DNA of 64,000 nucleotides from Asterella californica (lineage: Eukaryota > Streptophyta > Marchantiopsida > Marchantiales > Aytoniaceae). The position numbers were made by a program, and so were the translations under genes. A model generated the notes under the pieces. The model ran no database searches. It was not told the origin of the DNA and saw only the letters and a list, made by a program, of their open reading frames with translations. Location: positions 8,246,001 to 8,310,000 of the forward strand of contig JAYKYS010000015.1 of NCBI GenBank assembly GCA_036924285.1. The letters are read 5' to 3'. Position 1 is the stretch's first letter. Each line of letters opens with the position of its first letter. This document shows positions 19,500 to 30,837 of the stretch, in pieces.

Positions 19500-21346
19500 G
19501 AGGTTCCTAGCTGTGGAGATGTTGTGTGCGGAAACAGAGACAAGACAGAGAAAACAAACCACGAAAACGAACGCTGCGATGTATACCAACTCCAAATGTA
19601 TGTACACTGCCGGTTCTTTCTTCTAAGAGCACAGAACTGAAAAACAGACCAGAGCGGTCTGTAACCTGCTTCAAAGCCCTTAAAAACAACCCTTGAATCA
19701 CAACCCTGACCCAAAAACACCGAAGCGTAGCTCAAAGCAAGAGAAACTTCTCTTTGCTAACAAGTAGAGCCACAGCAGTATCACGCGATCCAAACCCAAA
19801 TCCAAACCACATCCATGTACAAGTTCTTAGCTAAAGCTAGCTACCACAAGCTGTATATAGTCAACCAGAACTCTAACGAACTCAAAAGAGCAAAACCCGT
19901 AGCGAAGAAACCGAAAAAGACCTATCTGCGAACTTCCTCTTTTCGCCGAATGGACTTCAGATGTCGATAGGGTCTCCTCCGCTGACTCCTTTAACCCAAG
20001 AAACCTTCAGATCCGACTCCCAACAGCTGAGATATCGCTGATTTTCGGTCGCAGGTGATCGAACCTCTAAAAACTCCTCCCTGCGGCTTAAAACCGCACA
20101 CACCGCACAAACGGATCGTCTAAACGGATATCCGTCTTCCTTGGCAGATAGATCTAGCTATCACGAACCCAACGAGACTCCAAACAAGTCGTTTGGAGTT
20201 CCCCTTGCAAAACCACGCAAGAAATTTGATCGTAGGTAGCAAAAGCCTGACGTAAATGGACTCCCTGCGGCTCAAACTCGCTCACCTTACCCAAACCAAC
20301 AATCCAATCCACGTATTGTCTTCTCCTACGCATAGATGAAGACTCCCTGGTCGCGTAGGCATCAAGAACGAAGAGCTTGGCACACCGATCGCGAAGAACA
20401 ACTCAATTTTAGGTCGCATGCGATGAAAAACCTGACGCAAGCGCTTCCCTGCGAGTCAATTTCACTCAGAACTCTTAAACCGCCCGATGAAACTTGGTAT
20501 CGTCTTCAATTTCCTATAGAACTCGGTGTTCTGATCTCGATGGATCCAAGGACAACAAGTTTGGACTCCGGAATGGCCTGAACGGTCCAACTCTCCTTCA
20601 CATGTAACTAAAATCTCCAAATCTCCTTCCTGCGTCTCAATTTTTCTCAGTACACATCTCTCAATCCGTCTCTTCCCAAACCGTCTTATCCAGTGCGTAG
20701 CCTGCACAGATCTGAACCCAACGACGCCTTGCGCGCTTGCATTGGCCTTCCAAATCTCCCGAACCGTCCGCTTATAGGTCGCAGACGCAAGCTAACCCTT
20801 AAGCTGCCCCCTTGTCACAGTCTCTGTACGTATGAAGTTCTCTCTCATTCAATAAATGAAGCAGGCCATGGAAAGCTGACAACGAGCTCTACCCATCTAT
20901 GCGATAAAAGTGAAGATCCGAAGTTGTACCAAAAGTCCGTAAGCTGGGGCCTAGCTTGTTTTCTCCATCTTTCGAGTCTTGTAACTTCTCCACTAGGCGT
21001 CCAAACGAAGTAAACAAGATGCCCATGGAAAGCTACAACGAGCTCTATCCATTTATGTGATGAAAGTGAAGATCCGAAATGGTGCCAAAAGCCCGTAAGC
21101 TGGGGCTTAGCTTGTTTTCTCCATCTTTCGAGTCTTGTAACTTCTCCACTAGGCGTCCAAACGGAGTAGACAATGCGCCTATGGAATGCTGACAAGGAGC
21201 TCAATCCACTGATGCGATGGAAGTAGAGATCCGAAATGGCACCAAAAGCCCGTAAGCAGGGGCCTAGCTTGTCTTCTCATGAGTGTCTTTGGAGCGACAA
21301 GCATCGAAATTTGAATTTCAGATAGGAGCCGGTCCACGACACGACA
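19500..21346 (-). mobile_element. Insertion T: probable solo LTR inside A's reverse transcriptase
   Basis: On the minus strand the insert starts TGTCGTGTCGTGG, the same first 13 bases as solo LTRs P and Q apart from one base. It is flanked by ACGT (19,496-19,499) and TCGT (21,347-21,350). Taking out the insert and one ACGT gives ...NIIFHVFMD, matching the expected RT sequence. The other end (GGAACCTC) is not CA, so that terminus is less certain. A TATATA box lies at 19,854-19,859 (minus) and a 156-bp tandem array at 20,865-21,270. No gene is recognised; the open frame at 19,187-19,735 is a read-through from T into A. Confidence 0.6.
20865..21270 (-). repeat. 156-bp tandem repeat array in T, about 2.6 units
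   Basis: Units start at 20,865, 21,021 and 21,177 (GCCATGGAAAGCTGAC and variants). The period is exactly 156 bp between starts, i.e. 52 codons, so the minus-strand frame stays open and repeats VWTPSGEVTRLERWRKQA. The third unit is partial. Units differ by several substitutions each, so the array is not recent. Open reading may be a by-product of the period. Confidence 0.85.
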
Positions 21347-21350
21347 TCGT

Positions 21351-22120
21351 GAAAAATTATGTTCATCAATGTAGTGAACGTCGAAGGGGCGTTGTAGAGT
21401 CCAAATGGCATCAATACGAATTCAAACGATCCGTATCTGGTTCGACAACGGATCTTCTCAAGATCTGGATCAGCTATCCGGATCTGGTAATATCTTGACT
21501 TCAAGTCTATCCTGCTGAAGTACTTTGCGTCCGCTAATCTATCAAACATGTCATCTATCCTTGGCAAAGGATAATTATTCTTCACCGTCATCTTATTGAG
21601 TGCACGATAATCGGCACAGAGTCGTAACTTCCCATCCTTCTTCTTTGCAAAAAAAAACTAGAGCTCCGTAAGGTGACTTGCTGGTTCGAATATATCCCGC
21701 ACTAATAGCTCACCGAATTATCTTTTCAACTCAAGGAGTTCTACTTGATTGAGTCGATAAGGAGCTTTAGAAGGTGGTTCTGATCTTAGCAAGACCTCAA
21801 TCTTGTGATCCACCACCCGCCTTGGAGATAACTTAGCATGTAACTCATCCGTCAAGACATCCTCAAACTCCTTAATTACTTCGCGAAGCACCTTCGGAAG
21901 TTTAGTCGCGTCTCCTGATGTTTTCTCTTGTCCGTCACCCGCCATCAAATCTGCAACCCGCATCAAACACATGACTCCGTCATTGAAGTCCATTTGTTTG
22001 TCTTTGATCAAATTCATCGTAAAGTCGTCAATTTTCCACGTCTTTCGGATCAGCCTCACTCCCAGCTTTCGTCTTTTAACTCTAACGTTCAACCTTAAAT
22101 GTTTCCGTCTAAGTTTCACT
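21351..22120 (-). pseudogene. Element A: N-terminal half of reverse transcriptase, broken
   Basis: The minus strand encodes the pre-RT segment LSPRRVVDHKIEV and APYRLN (about 21,770-21,830), then after a break [22 protein letters not shown] and [12 protein letters not shown] with [13 protein letters not shown] (to about 21,360). These are RT fingers and palm motifs of chromovirus type. A frame change lies near 21,700. The domain stops at insertion T and resumes at 19,495. Confidence 0.8.
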
Positions 22121-23322
22121 TCAAACTTGTCCAAGAAAGTGTTTCCCATCATCCATGAAGTTCTCTGTGAATTCCAACTTCTCACACGCAAGTACGTCCA
22201 AGGTCACTTCAAAAGTTTGGTACGTCATGTCCTTGACAAAGCGCACCTGAATAGGCATGTCTGCCTTGGACGTAGCCAAGCCCAACTTCTTCACCAACTT
22301 CAGACTTATGAAGGAGTGGGTCGCTCCTGTGTCCACAAGAAAAGTAACATCACGGTTATCAACTTTGGCTTGTAGAAACATCAGTCCTGGAGTCTTCTTC
22401 GTGGTTCTCAAGACCACAATCATCTGACCCTCCAACAAGTCCTTTGCAACAAATGCATTCATGCTACAGTTACTAACCTTAGGTTTCGTGCACCCCTTAG
22501 CAATATGACCCGTCTCGTCACAGTTGTAGCAAGTAAACTTAACACCATTGTCCTTCTGAGGTGTTTGTCCCTTAGGTTTTGACCATGATTGTTGCCGCTT
22601 TGCTGCCGAGGCAGAAGAATCCTTCCGATCTTTCTCACCTCCATTCCATTGTCGCTTGAAGCCCTTGTTCTTCTTCTGAAACTTGTCCGTGCTGCGTGGT
22701 TCAAAAGGTTTCTGTTGCTGGACTTCGTCGTCCTCAATTCGCTCCGCTAGTTTCGAAAGTTCGACACTTGTTGCAGGTAGCTCCGGCATCCGAAAGAGAG
22801 CCTTCTCCGGACTAGACTTGAGTCCCTCATAAATATACATATTTTGGTCTCCTCAGTCCACTTGGAGAATGAATCCAGCTTGACACTGAACTCGCGCACA
22901 TAAGCACTTAAGGTCCCCGTCTACTTCAGTCTAACTAGCTCGGCACCATGCCGAATCCTTTGATACTCCGGAGTGAATCATCTCACGAGCAACTCCTTGA
23001 ACTCTTTCCAACCAAGCATCGAGACGATCAAAGCATGTTCATCCCTGTATGTAGTCCACCAGAGATCCTTCAAGAACGTAACCGTCGCTCTCATTGACTC
23101 TTGAGCCTGTTGCGCCTCAAAGTATAAGTCTAACTCAGTTAAGAAACCCTTAACCTTGCGAGCTCGTCTTATACATGAAAATGAGGTCGGTAAATTCGTC
23201 TTACAAAGCTTTCTGGTAGACAAAGAACTCCCTTGGTCTGTCTCAAGCTCAGCGATACGTTTATCCCTGGAGACCATATCCTCTTGCATGGTCTTCATCA
23301 TCCTGATGAGTTTCACATACAA
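22121..23322 (-). pseudogene. Element A: gag with zinc knuckle, and protease, broken
   Basis: Two frames (22,978-23,322 and 22,121-22,840) give a gag of chromovirus type. The capsid part includes LGWKEFKELL. A lysine-rich linker is followed by the knuckle CYNCDETGHIAKGC (about 22,500-22,545) and, downstream, the protease active site FLVDTGATHSFIS. Stops between 22,840 and 22,978 and a shift before the RT break it. The relative at 30,838-31,740 carries the matching capsid segment. Confidence 0.8.
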
Positions 23323-23651
23323 GGCTCCTTGACTTCTCGCGTCTAAACCGTTGGCACTGTTGGCAAGACTCCATCTTGCTGCACCGGTGCCGCAGTAGGT
23401 ACTAGGCTCCTTTGACGTTGGAACGAAGGTTGTCGGTTATCGTCTCCTGACTGTGCCTCAGGACTAGCTCGAGTCGATATGGTCTCGGTGTCAGCCGTCA
23501 CTCGTCTCTTGGTCTTCCTCTTGGAACTCTATCCTAAGTCGGTCATCGCTCCAAGTGTTTGTCTAGAAACGGTGATCCGCTTTATATCTCACGTCCCTCC
23601 TCAAGCGTCCAGCCTTCAGTTGTGACCTCAAGTTCTCGCTCACCAAAGCGT

Positions 23652-23665
23652 TGGCTCTGATACCA
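23652..23665 (-). other. Element A: primer binding site (initiator Met tRNA type)
   Basis: The minus strand reads TGGTATCAGAGCCA next to the LTR. TGGTATCAGAGC is the complement of the 3' end of plant initiator tRNA-Met used by many plant LTR elements. The relative A' has the mutated form TGCTATCAGAGCC at about 31,734-31,747. Confidence 0.85.
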
Positions 23666-23937
23666 CTTTTCGCGCACCTATCGCTTTGTTGTGCCAGCGG
23701 AAGCTCTTACTCAGTAGGTCACAAAATTTACACCGCTAACCTGCAAACCACAATCACAAGTTAGCGTCCATGCACCACTTATCTTAACTCTGTTTGGTCT
23801 GGACCAGTCGGACCGTCTCCCTAATCATCAAGCTCAGCATTCCCTAAGTTCCGACCTAGACCCGCCTAGGTCGGTCCCAAACATGAGCAAGTCACAAGAT
23901 GACTTGGGACGGACTTCTCATAAAGTCCACGGTTGTA

Positions 23938-25566
23938 GTGACGTAGGATTTCTCCTTTTGCCCATTTAGTATACAAGATATCGTTCCCATAGAGGATTTG
24001 CACAAGTAACGCTGCTCTAAGTTCTAAGATCTGTTCAAACACACAAACACACGGGTTTTGCCTAGAAATCCCGTCTTCTCACAAAACCACACAAAACAAC
24101 ACGTCTTTCAGACACGCCAAATGGTGCTCTGGACCCAAACAAACAACTACCAACTAAAATATCACACAACTATTCACAGAGAAGCTCGGGAAGACGATCT
24201 TCCTGCTTCCAGGTTGCTTCTTCTGGTCTTCTCGATACCGTCTTCCCGAAGCGATTCTCGTCTTCTGGGGGTTTAGCTCGTCTTCTCACACCTCCAGAAG
24301 GCTGTCCGGCTTCGCAGAAGTCGACTAGTAACAGTCGTTACACCTTACTCTCACACTCACATTCCAACGGGTTGGATAAATCACAGGGTGTATATCCCCT
24401 GTAGCCTTCCCAGGCTTCTGCCTACGGAAGTTGTCTTCCTGCAGCACTACAACGACATTCACCTTCACGGAAGCTCAATAGAAGTCTCGGAAGCTCACTA
24501 GAAGAAGATAAGAAGATGGGGAAGATGAGGGAAGATGGGAAGAAGAAGAAATCCAAACAAGAGAAAACAAGATGAAAAGAGGCAATTAAGATTCCGACAG
24601 GCTTCTAGTCCGGATCCTGACTAACAAGCCATCCCTGCTTGTAATAGTTTGGGGAGGAAGACAACAAATGTGAGTACTGTAGCACCGTCTTCTACTCGAG
24701 GATGTCGTCTTCTGTTGCGGGAAGAAGTCTTCTTTCTTCTTCACTTCGCTGCTCTGACTGCTCTGTCTTCTGGGATCACTTACCCAGAAGACCGTTCGTA
24801 CGTAGATCCCAAGTGCTCTACTGAACGAGTCAAGCTACACTCCACAACTGTTGACATTCACCGCCACTCAAGAAGAACACTTCCCATGCACAATTGGGAG
24901 CGAATTCAATACATTCCACCACCCAGAAGACATGAGCGAAGCTGCTGCACTCAAATCCACAATCTATTCCCCGAGAAGAAGTCACAATGACATTGGGAAG
25001 CTCACTCCCGCTACTTCTTGCGTCTACTCCTCGACACACCAGCCCAGCCAACAAGACTGCACGAGGATGCCGTTCCCTGTTCCTGGACTGTCCACTACCT
25101 CTATCTACATCTTCGAACCACTACTGGTACGAGCATGCAGACCCCTCCTGTATATTCCAAGACTATTCGTATGTTTCCAACAACGGGTGTAGTGCGCTAA
25201 GACTGTCTCTGCTCTAATGTGTCTCGCCTGCCTGCCTGTAGAATCGGTGTGTATGTTCAGTTACTGCCGAATTCTACAGAACTGGCAGAGCTCTCAGAGA
25301 GCTTTTCTCCTACCCTGCTATCCTACTTAACCATCTGCCTCGAGAGTCAGGGGAGACGACCACCAAGGAGAGAGAGAGAGGCGCTGACAAGAGGTTGTCA
25401 CCTCACATGCATGCGGTCCCTCTTTCCAATTAGCCCTCCACTGTGTTACTCCTACGCTACCTATGCTGCCACATGGGGTCCTAACTATTTTTACATGGAA
25501 AACTGCCACCCTTAAGATAGCATGTCCGATCTTACTAAATCTGGAAGTGTCGATTGAGTTTGCTAA
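23938..25566 (-). other. Element X2: non-coding segment downstream of the X gene
   Basis: Aligned with 2,498-2,594 plus 10,226-11,710 of X1. It is rich in GTCTTC/GAAGAC. No gene is recognised, and no repeat of the element's other end is seen here, arguing against a short-LTR structure. Confidence 0.5.
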
Positions 25567-27327
25567 CTACTCTGATTGCTCGGTGGCAATCTCTACATGA
25601 TCTGCTCCTACCGGAGCTACTACCTCGACTTCTGATGGGCTGGGAAGCCCTGCACTTACCTCGGGTACCATTGAGGTAGCTTCCCTCTCCTCGCTCTTCG
25701 CTGGCCCTGCTGTTTCTGCGGCTGCGTCTTCCTCGGCTTCGACTTCGGAAGACGGAATGATCTTCTGGGAAGACGAGTCGAATGGTGCGTCTTCGGTCTT
25801 CTGAGGCACAGATGCAGTACTAGGGACCATGGCGACCTCATAGGGGTCCGGGGAAGTCGCTTCCTCCACGCGGAATACTTGGGAAGACGGCTCGTCTTCC
25901 TGTCTTCCAGAAGACATCATGTCTTCCGAGGCGTCTTCTGGAGTCTTCTCGTCTTCCAACGCTGTCACCACCAAGTGTACAGCGAGATCGAACTCCTCCT
26001 TCTCCATTTCGGATCCAGTCGAGGGTGCTGGGGCTTGGGAAGATGCGGTTGCAGGTGTCGGAAGTGAGAGAAGACCATAAAGTGTCTTCACTCCTTCTAT
26101 CTGTCTATCCAGGTACCTGAACATGCTATCTCTGCATTCCACCAACCTCGTCTTGGACCCGCTGTCCCATTCCCTAGCTAAGGTAAGTAACTTCTTACCC
26201 GCGGTGAAGTTGAACTTCTTCCGAAGCGCTTCTACCGACTGAGCTAACATCTTCTGCGCACGGACCTCTACTGCTTCCCTCTGCGTCTTCTCCACTGCAG
26301 CTCGTGCTTCTGCGGCTTCTCGCTGCATCTTCCAAGTGGTCTGCTCTTCTGCGAGGGCAGTGATCTTCTCCCGCACTCGGAGAACTTCCTGATCGTGCTG
26401 CTGTACTCGCGTCTGCAACTCCTGATTGCTCTTCCGAAGTTGCATCGACTCCTTGGCAGAAGCGGCTGCTTCCGCCTTGTACCTGGCTGCAAGCTTCTCC
26501 GTGGTGCGGAGACTAGCTTCCAGCGACTCCGTCTTCTGCTGGCTGTCTTCCTGTCGCAGCAAGGTGCACAGGCCGAATCCAGGCTGTAAAGGCTTCTCGT
26601 GTGCCCTCGCTCTCCTTTCCAACAACTCCATAGCGGGCTGGATCTCCTCTGGAAGTAGGCACTGAACTCCTCCAGTCGTCTTCCTGCGGAAGACAAGTTC
26701 ATTTCCACCACTCGCTCCATGGTGTCGACTTCGTCTTCCAGAGGCAAGGAAAACCTCTTCCACCATTACGGCCTTCATCTTCTACGCACGAGAAGAAGCT
26801 ACTCTTCTCATCTTCCGGGGTGGAAGACTCCTCGTGGCAAGAGCGGCTCTCCTCTTTGCGCTTCCTAGCATCGCAGTAGGAGCGCCCATCCATCCTTCGT
26901 CTTCTAGAGTCTTCGGAAGACTCCCAGGTGTTACAGAAGCTGTCTTCTGTTCCGATCGGGTACTCAGCAAGTCTTCCTCCGAGTCCGACTCCGATCCTGA
27001 ATGAATGAGGGAGATGGGTGTCCTTGGTACACTTCTGTGAACCAAGATCTTCTTCTCGTACCAATATCCTCGGTTCTCGATCTCAGGCCTGTGAAACGCC
27101 TTACGCCACCAGTCTTCTGTCCAGGAAGATGATCTTCCCTGAGCAACTCCTGCCTTTGCAGGTACACGGTTACGCGGTGGTAACGCGGCCCATACCTCCT
27201 CCAGAAGCCCTTGATCTGCGAGGTTCCAGTCCCACAAGAAGAAGTCGAGACCCAACTCCTTGAGGAAAGGAGTGGCCTCGGCCAATTCTGTCGCTGGTAA
27301 CACCAAGCCTCGCGGATGCATCGACAT
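25567..27327 (-). CDS. Element X2: X protein gene with a deletion in the N-terminal domain
   Basis: Proposed start at the Met of MSMHPRGLVLPA (about 27,327). The N-terminal part reads LKELGLDFFLWDWN and WTEDWWRKAF, then jumps from YEKKIL to RSVPRTPIS, omitting the ~190 residues present in X1. After the Ser/Glu linker there is a break at about 26,780, with a frame change near 26,690-26,760. A frame of about 400 codons (25,567-26,778) then covers the coiled coil (heptad-rich, AARYKAEAAASAKES to LAQSVEALRKK) and the acidic tail ending at 25,567. The tail is about 85-90% identical in protein to X1. No motif of a known family is seen. It is probably no longer a full protein, although the coiled-coil half is open. 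Confidence 0.55.
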
Positions 27328-27399
27328 ACCTGGAAGATCTGCTGCACTAAACCACAAGCACCTACTATGAGCTGAAGGCTCAGTTCTTCCTGAGTGCCC

Positions 27400-29328
27400 A
27401 CAATCTAGCTTCCACTCTCAGAAGACGAAACTAGTCTTCCAGAAGACAGCTACTCCGTCTTCCGGGATTCTAACAGTGCTTCCTAGATAGCTCTCGTCTT
27501 CCGAGCTATATCTAAACAATCCTATCTAAGCAAGGCCTCGCATGGATTACCAAGAAGACAACCCACCTTGCATTACATCCTACTTCCTATCAGAAGATAC
27601 AAGATATGCGAGAAGTAGAGTATGAGAAAGGTTCAGAAGATGGTTGCGGGCTCCTGCGGTGACAGTGGCCTCTGGGAAGACACTTGGGACAGCTTCCGAT
27701 TCAATGTCGTTCTCGGAAGACCTCCCGAAGTCAGACTTCCCTTCACTGGTCTCACCTGTCTTCTTCTTCCGACGCGCAATCTATCCTCACAACAGACTCA
27801 AGACATGTGCACTCTGTTCTTCTGACTTCTAACCTCTCATACGCACTCAGAAGAAGTTTGCTGCATGATGAGAAGACATGACCCTCGACCATTCTCTCCG
27901 GATTCTGCCAGCAATACTTCTCACAACTCTCTTCTAAGTTCGGGAAGAAGAAGGAACGGCTGCTATGGGTCGGACAGAAGAGACCCGAAATGGACCGTCA
28001 CGTCTTCTCGCTCATTTTCAGTCTTCTAGTCTCTCTAGGAAGATGTGGAGTTGAGAAGCTTGGAAGACCGGGAGGCACAGGCCTAGTTCCCGAGTTCCAA
28101 CTTCTCGAAATAACACAACAACTCACCACACCACTCAGGCTTCGTACCAAGTCGCTCTAAACACAAAAGCAAAGCAAATCCACTCTTGATACGAATTGTG
28201 TTCAGTCGACTTCCGAAGACAGTCTTCCGAAGATGTCTTCCGAAGACAGTCAAGTTCAAGAAGCGTCTTCCGAAGATGTTCCCATCTTCCGAATCGTCTT
28301 CTGTTCCAAGTTTCGGGAATAGAGAGGTAAGGGGGTAGGGAAATTGATAGTTGGGGTCTTCAATTTGAGGGCTAGGAGTAGGGAAGCTCGAATTGAGCTC
28401 GGGAAGAAGCAAGGAGATGTCTCGACAGAAATTGGGCAGCGCTTTCGCGCCCAATGTCTCAATAGAAAGAATGGGGGTGGGATAATCGATCAGGCTGCCT
28501 GCACACAATCAAGGAAGCGCTGGGAGTACCAAGAAAAGGTGAGAAGAAGTGGGAGGGGAAAAGAACAGGGGGAAGAACCTCTACAGTCTTCTTCGGTTCC
28601 CCGAGTTGCCTTCGACCTCCACGCGCTTCTGGCTCTTGTCCTAGCTTCCAATGCGACTCCACACGACTGCGCCTGTTGTCAATTTCGGTCCACACCTCGA
28701 TTCCACCTCTGCTTCTACTCGCCACTCTTCACTGTCAGCTTCTCGGAAGCTCCACAGAAACGCCTTCGCTTTCTCTGCTGTTTGTGCTCCCGCAATTCGA
28801 TCTCACCCTTCGACTAGCTGCCAACTTACTCTCTCCTACCTCGATGTCTTACTCGATTCCTCTCTCAATGCTAGCTCGAAGTTCACTCTCTCAATCGATC
28901 TTCTTCAGGCGCACTGTGCTGCGAGAAGTTGGAAGGTGGCTAATGTGCTTCCTCACGCATCTTCCCCGCAGATTAGGGGTTCTCGTCCTTGGTGTCTTCC
29001 TGACCTACCTACCTATTCGGTGCGCTCCAGTAGGTACACCTACTGTCTTACCCGAAAACTCGTGGTTGATCCTTCGCGGTCGCTGTCTTCTGGAAGATAG
29101 GTGTCTTCCGCCGTCTTCCCATCTTCTGAAGACGTAACTGAGAAGATGATCTTCCGAAGACGGTCGTCTTCTGAAGAAGTCAACTTCTTATTACAAACAG
29201 CTCTTAAGATCATCTTCCTGTTAAGGAAGACGTAACCTTAAGTAACAACGCTTCTTCAGTTATACAAACAAGTCATTATCCTTAAAAATTTCAAAAATTC
29301 GTGCATCCTGTAATTTGTGGGCACCACA
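27400..29328 (-). repeat. Element X2: upstream region dense in GTCTTC/GAAGAC
   Basis: Counterpart of 15,480-17,416 in X1. A block at 28,205-28,310 has several CTTCCGAAGA units, one or two more than X1 at 16,312-16,385, suggesting local unit gain or loss. Open frames on the plus strand (for example 28,344-28,817) have no recognisable motifs. Confidence 0.55.
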
Positions 29329-29546
29329 ACGGTCCTAAACGATGTCTCCAGCACACCTAGCGGCCCAACCGTCCGTGATGTCCGTCTGGGTCTAAGTTCT
29401 CGAACGGTGGTCTAACTCGCTGACTCGTTCTCTCGTCTTGCTCCAGTCTTTACATCATTCCTAAGTCCAGACGTCCAAGTCTGGACCGGAACGTACCTTC
29501 GACCCATCCATCACCTCATGCCCTTAGAGTCCGTCCGCCGAACCCT

Positions 29547-30837
29547 GGTAGTGTATAGTATGCTATAGAGGCTTCAAGTTTAAAAACTTACCATGAATAT
29601 AGAAATTTATGTAGTTTGAATTAATAAATAGAGATGAAATAGCACACTTTATTGACGTACAAGCCTCGGTTGTCCTCTCTAGATAGTTTTGAGATCAACT
29701 ACCATGAATAGTTGAGCAAACTTGTAAGGGAGAAGTGTTGATATCAACCCCCTCCGACTCATAATCTCCTTAAATTTGATATAATAGATTGACCTCTCCA
29801 AGAGATTACGCGAGGCATCAAGTTGCTTACGAGCATGACACTAGATGTCACTTAAATGTATTGTGAGCTTGAGACACCTCTCTTTTCCTAGCACCAGTGC
29901 AGTCACTTGGTGTGGATGCTAGAAATGAGGTTACTGTAAGAATTTTGAAATGGATCATATGTCAGAAACCAAACTCCTCTTTGAGATGCACGGTAATTAG
30001 TACGAATTGTGTTTTTGACATCTCTAAGTCTAAGGATAGCTAGATGGCATGAAAGACTTTATGAAGTCATTACACCAACCAAATTTTCTATGAGTAGTCA
30101 TTGAAATACGTATGACATCAAGTTGGTTAGAGATAAGACACTAGCAATATCTCGTGAATGTTAGACGTCTCCATCTATCCCAGATCAACGTAGTCATCTC
30201 GTGTGGATGTTAGAGATGATGTTACTGCTAAAATTCTGATAGAACTTATGCAAGAGGACAAAATCTCTTTCGAGGTGCAGGGTAATTAGTAAAATTGTGT
30301 TGTTGACATCTTTAAGTATAAGAATAACGAGATAACATCAAAGACATTGTGAAGTCGGTATATCAAAGTGTACATTTTTTGTGAATACTCAATGAAAGCT
30401 ACAGGACTATTTTGCATATAATTCCATTGAGTAAGATCACATACTATTTTAGACTTGTTAAGGAGACAATCCAAGAAAATAGCTTTTCAATGAGTCCAAA
30501 ATAGAGCCGATCTGACGTGTCTATAAAGTTATGACAGTTTTGAGAGAAGGTGGAGTGTCAACCACAGCGAGACTATATTTTATCTTTTAGAGTCAGATGT
30601 TAGTCCATACATGACAAACTAGTGGTCCCATGTCAGAGGATGCTAAGTCAGCAGTCACAAGTGGACAATTTGGATATCAAATTTGAACTTTTGATAGTTA
30701 AGTTCTAGAACATTGAGTTGTCTAGCTTGGATAATTGCGTACTAAACTTTAAACTTTTAAGTTGACATTTGTAATAAGTAGAGTTCTATTTATTAATTAG
30801 AGATGAAAATTGATTTTGTAAAACTCTTTGGTATAAT
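29547..30837. other. Unassigned AT-rich DNA with a ~291-bp tandem duplication
   Basis: Lies between the truncated LTR of A and the truncated start of A'. Two diverged units start at about 29,825 and 30,116 (for example TGTGGATG at 29,911 and 30,202, period 291), both containing a GTTACTG and a GGTAATTAGTA stretch. No coding frame of note. It may be old repeat or intergenic DNA. Confidence 0.5.

Larger units (their letters stand above)
23934..29328 (-). mobile_element. Element X, copy 2
   Basis: A 5,395-bp insertion with ends TGTAGTGACG and GGGCACCACA and the perfect duplication ACGGT at 23,929-23,933 and 29,329-29,333, inside A's 5' LTR. It is colinear with X1 but lacks B, S and an internal ~570-bp segment of the gene. 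It has no primer binding site, pol or LTR pair. It supplies the empty-site evidence for B (GATCTGTTCAAACAC at about 24,029-24,043) and for S (about 27,175). Confidence 0.85.
342..29546 (-). mobile_element. Element A: decayed minus-strand Ty3/gypsy chromovirus, heavily interrupted
   Basis: Reading from right to left: truncated 5' LTR (23,666-29,546), primer binding site, gag with CCHC knuckle, DTGA protease, RT, RNase H, integrase, chromodomain (2,213-2,488), polypurine tract and 3' LTR (342-1,472). Three later insertions split it: X2 in the 5' LTR, T in the RT, and X1 between the integrase tail and the chromodomain. Removing them leaves about 7 kb, a normal chromovirus length. Stops and frameshifts in every domain, and a Y-I-N-D polymerase motif, show it is inactive. 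The right end of its 5' LTR is cut at about 29,546, so the target duplication of A itself cannot be read. Confidence 0.85.
23666..29546 (-). repeat. Element A: truncated 5' LTR, split by X2
   Basis: Pieces 23,666-23,933 and 29,334-29,546 align with consecutive parts of the 3' LTR (about 342-825). The break coincides with X2 and its ACGGT duplication. The match to the 3' LTR ends at CCGAACCCTGG near 29,546, so about 650 bp of the LTR (its U3 start) are missing. Confidence 0.8.

Noticed and set aside
19187..19735. A 182-codon gene with a new N-terminal domain fused to RT
   Set aside because: The frame crosses the boundary of insertion T at 19,500, so the N-terminal part is translated LTR sequence.
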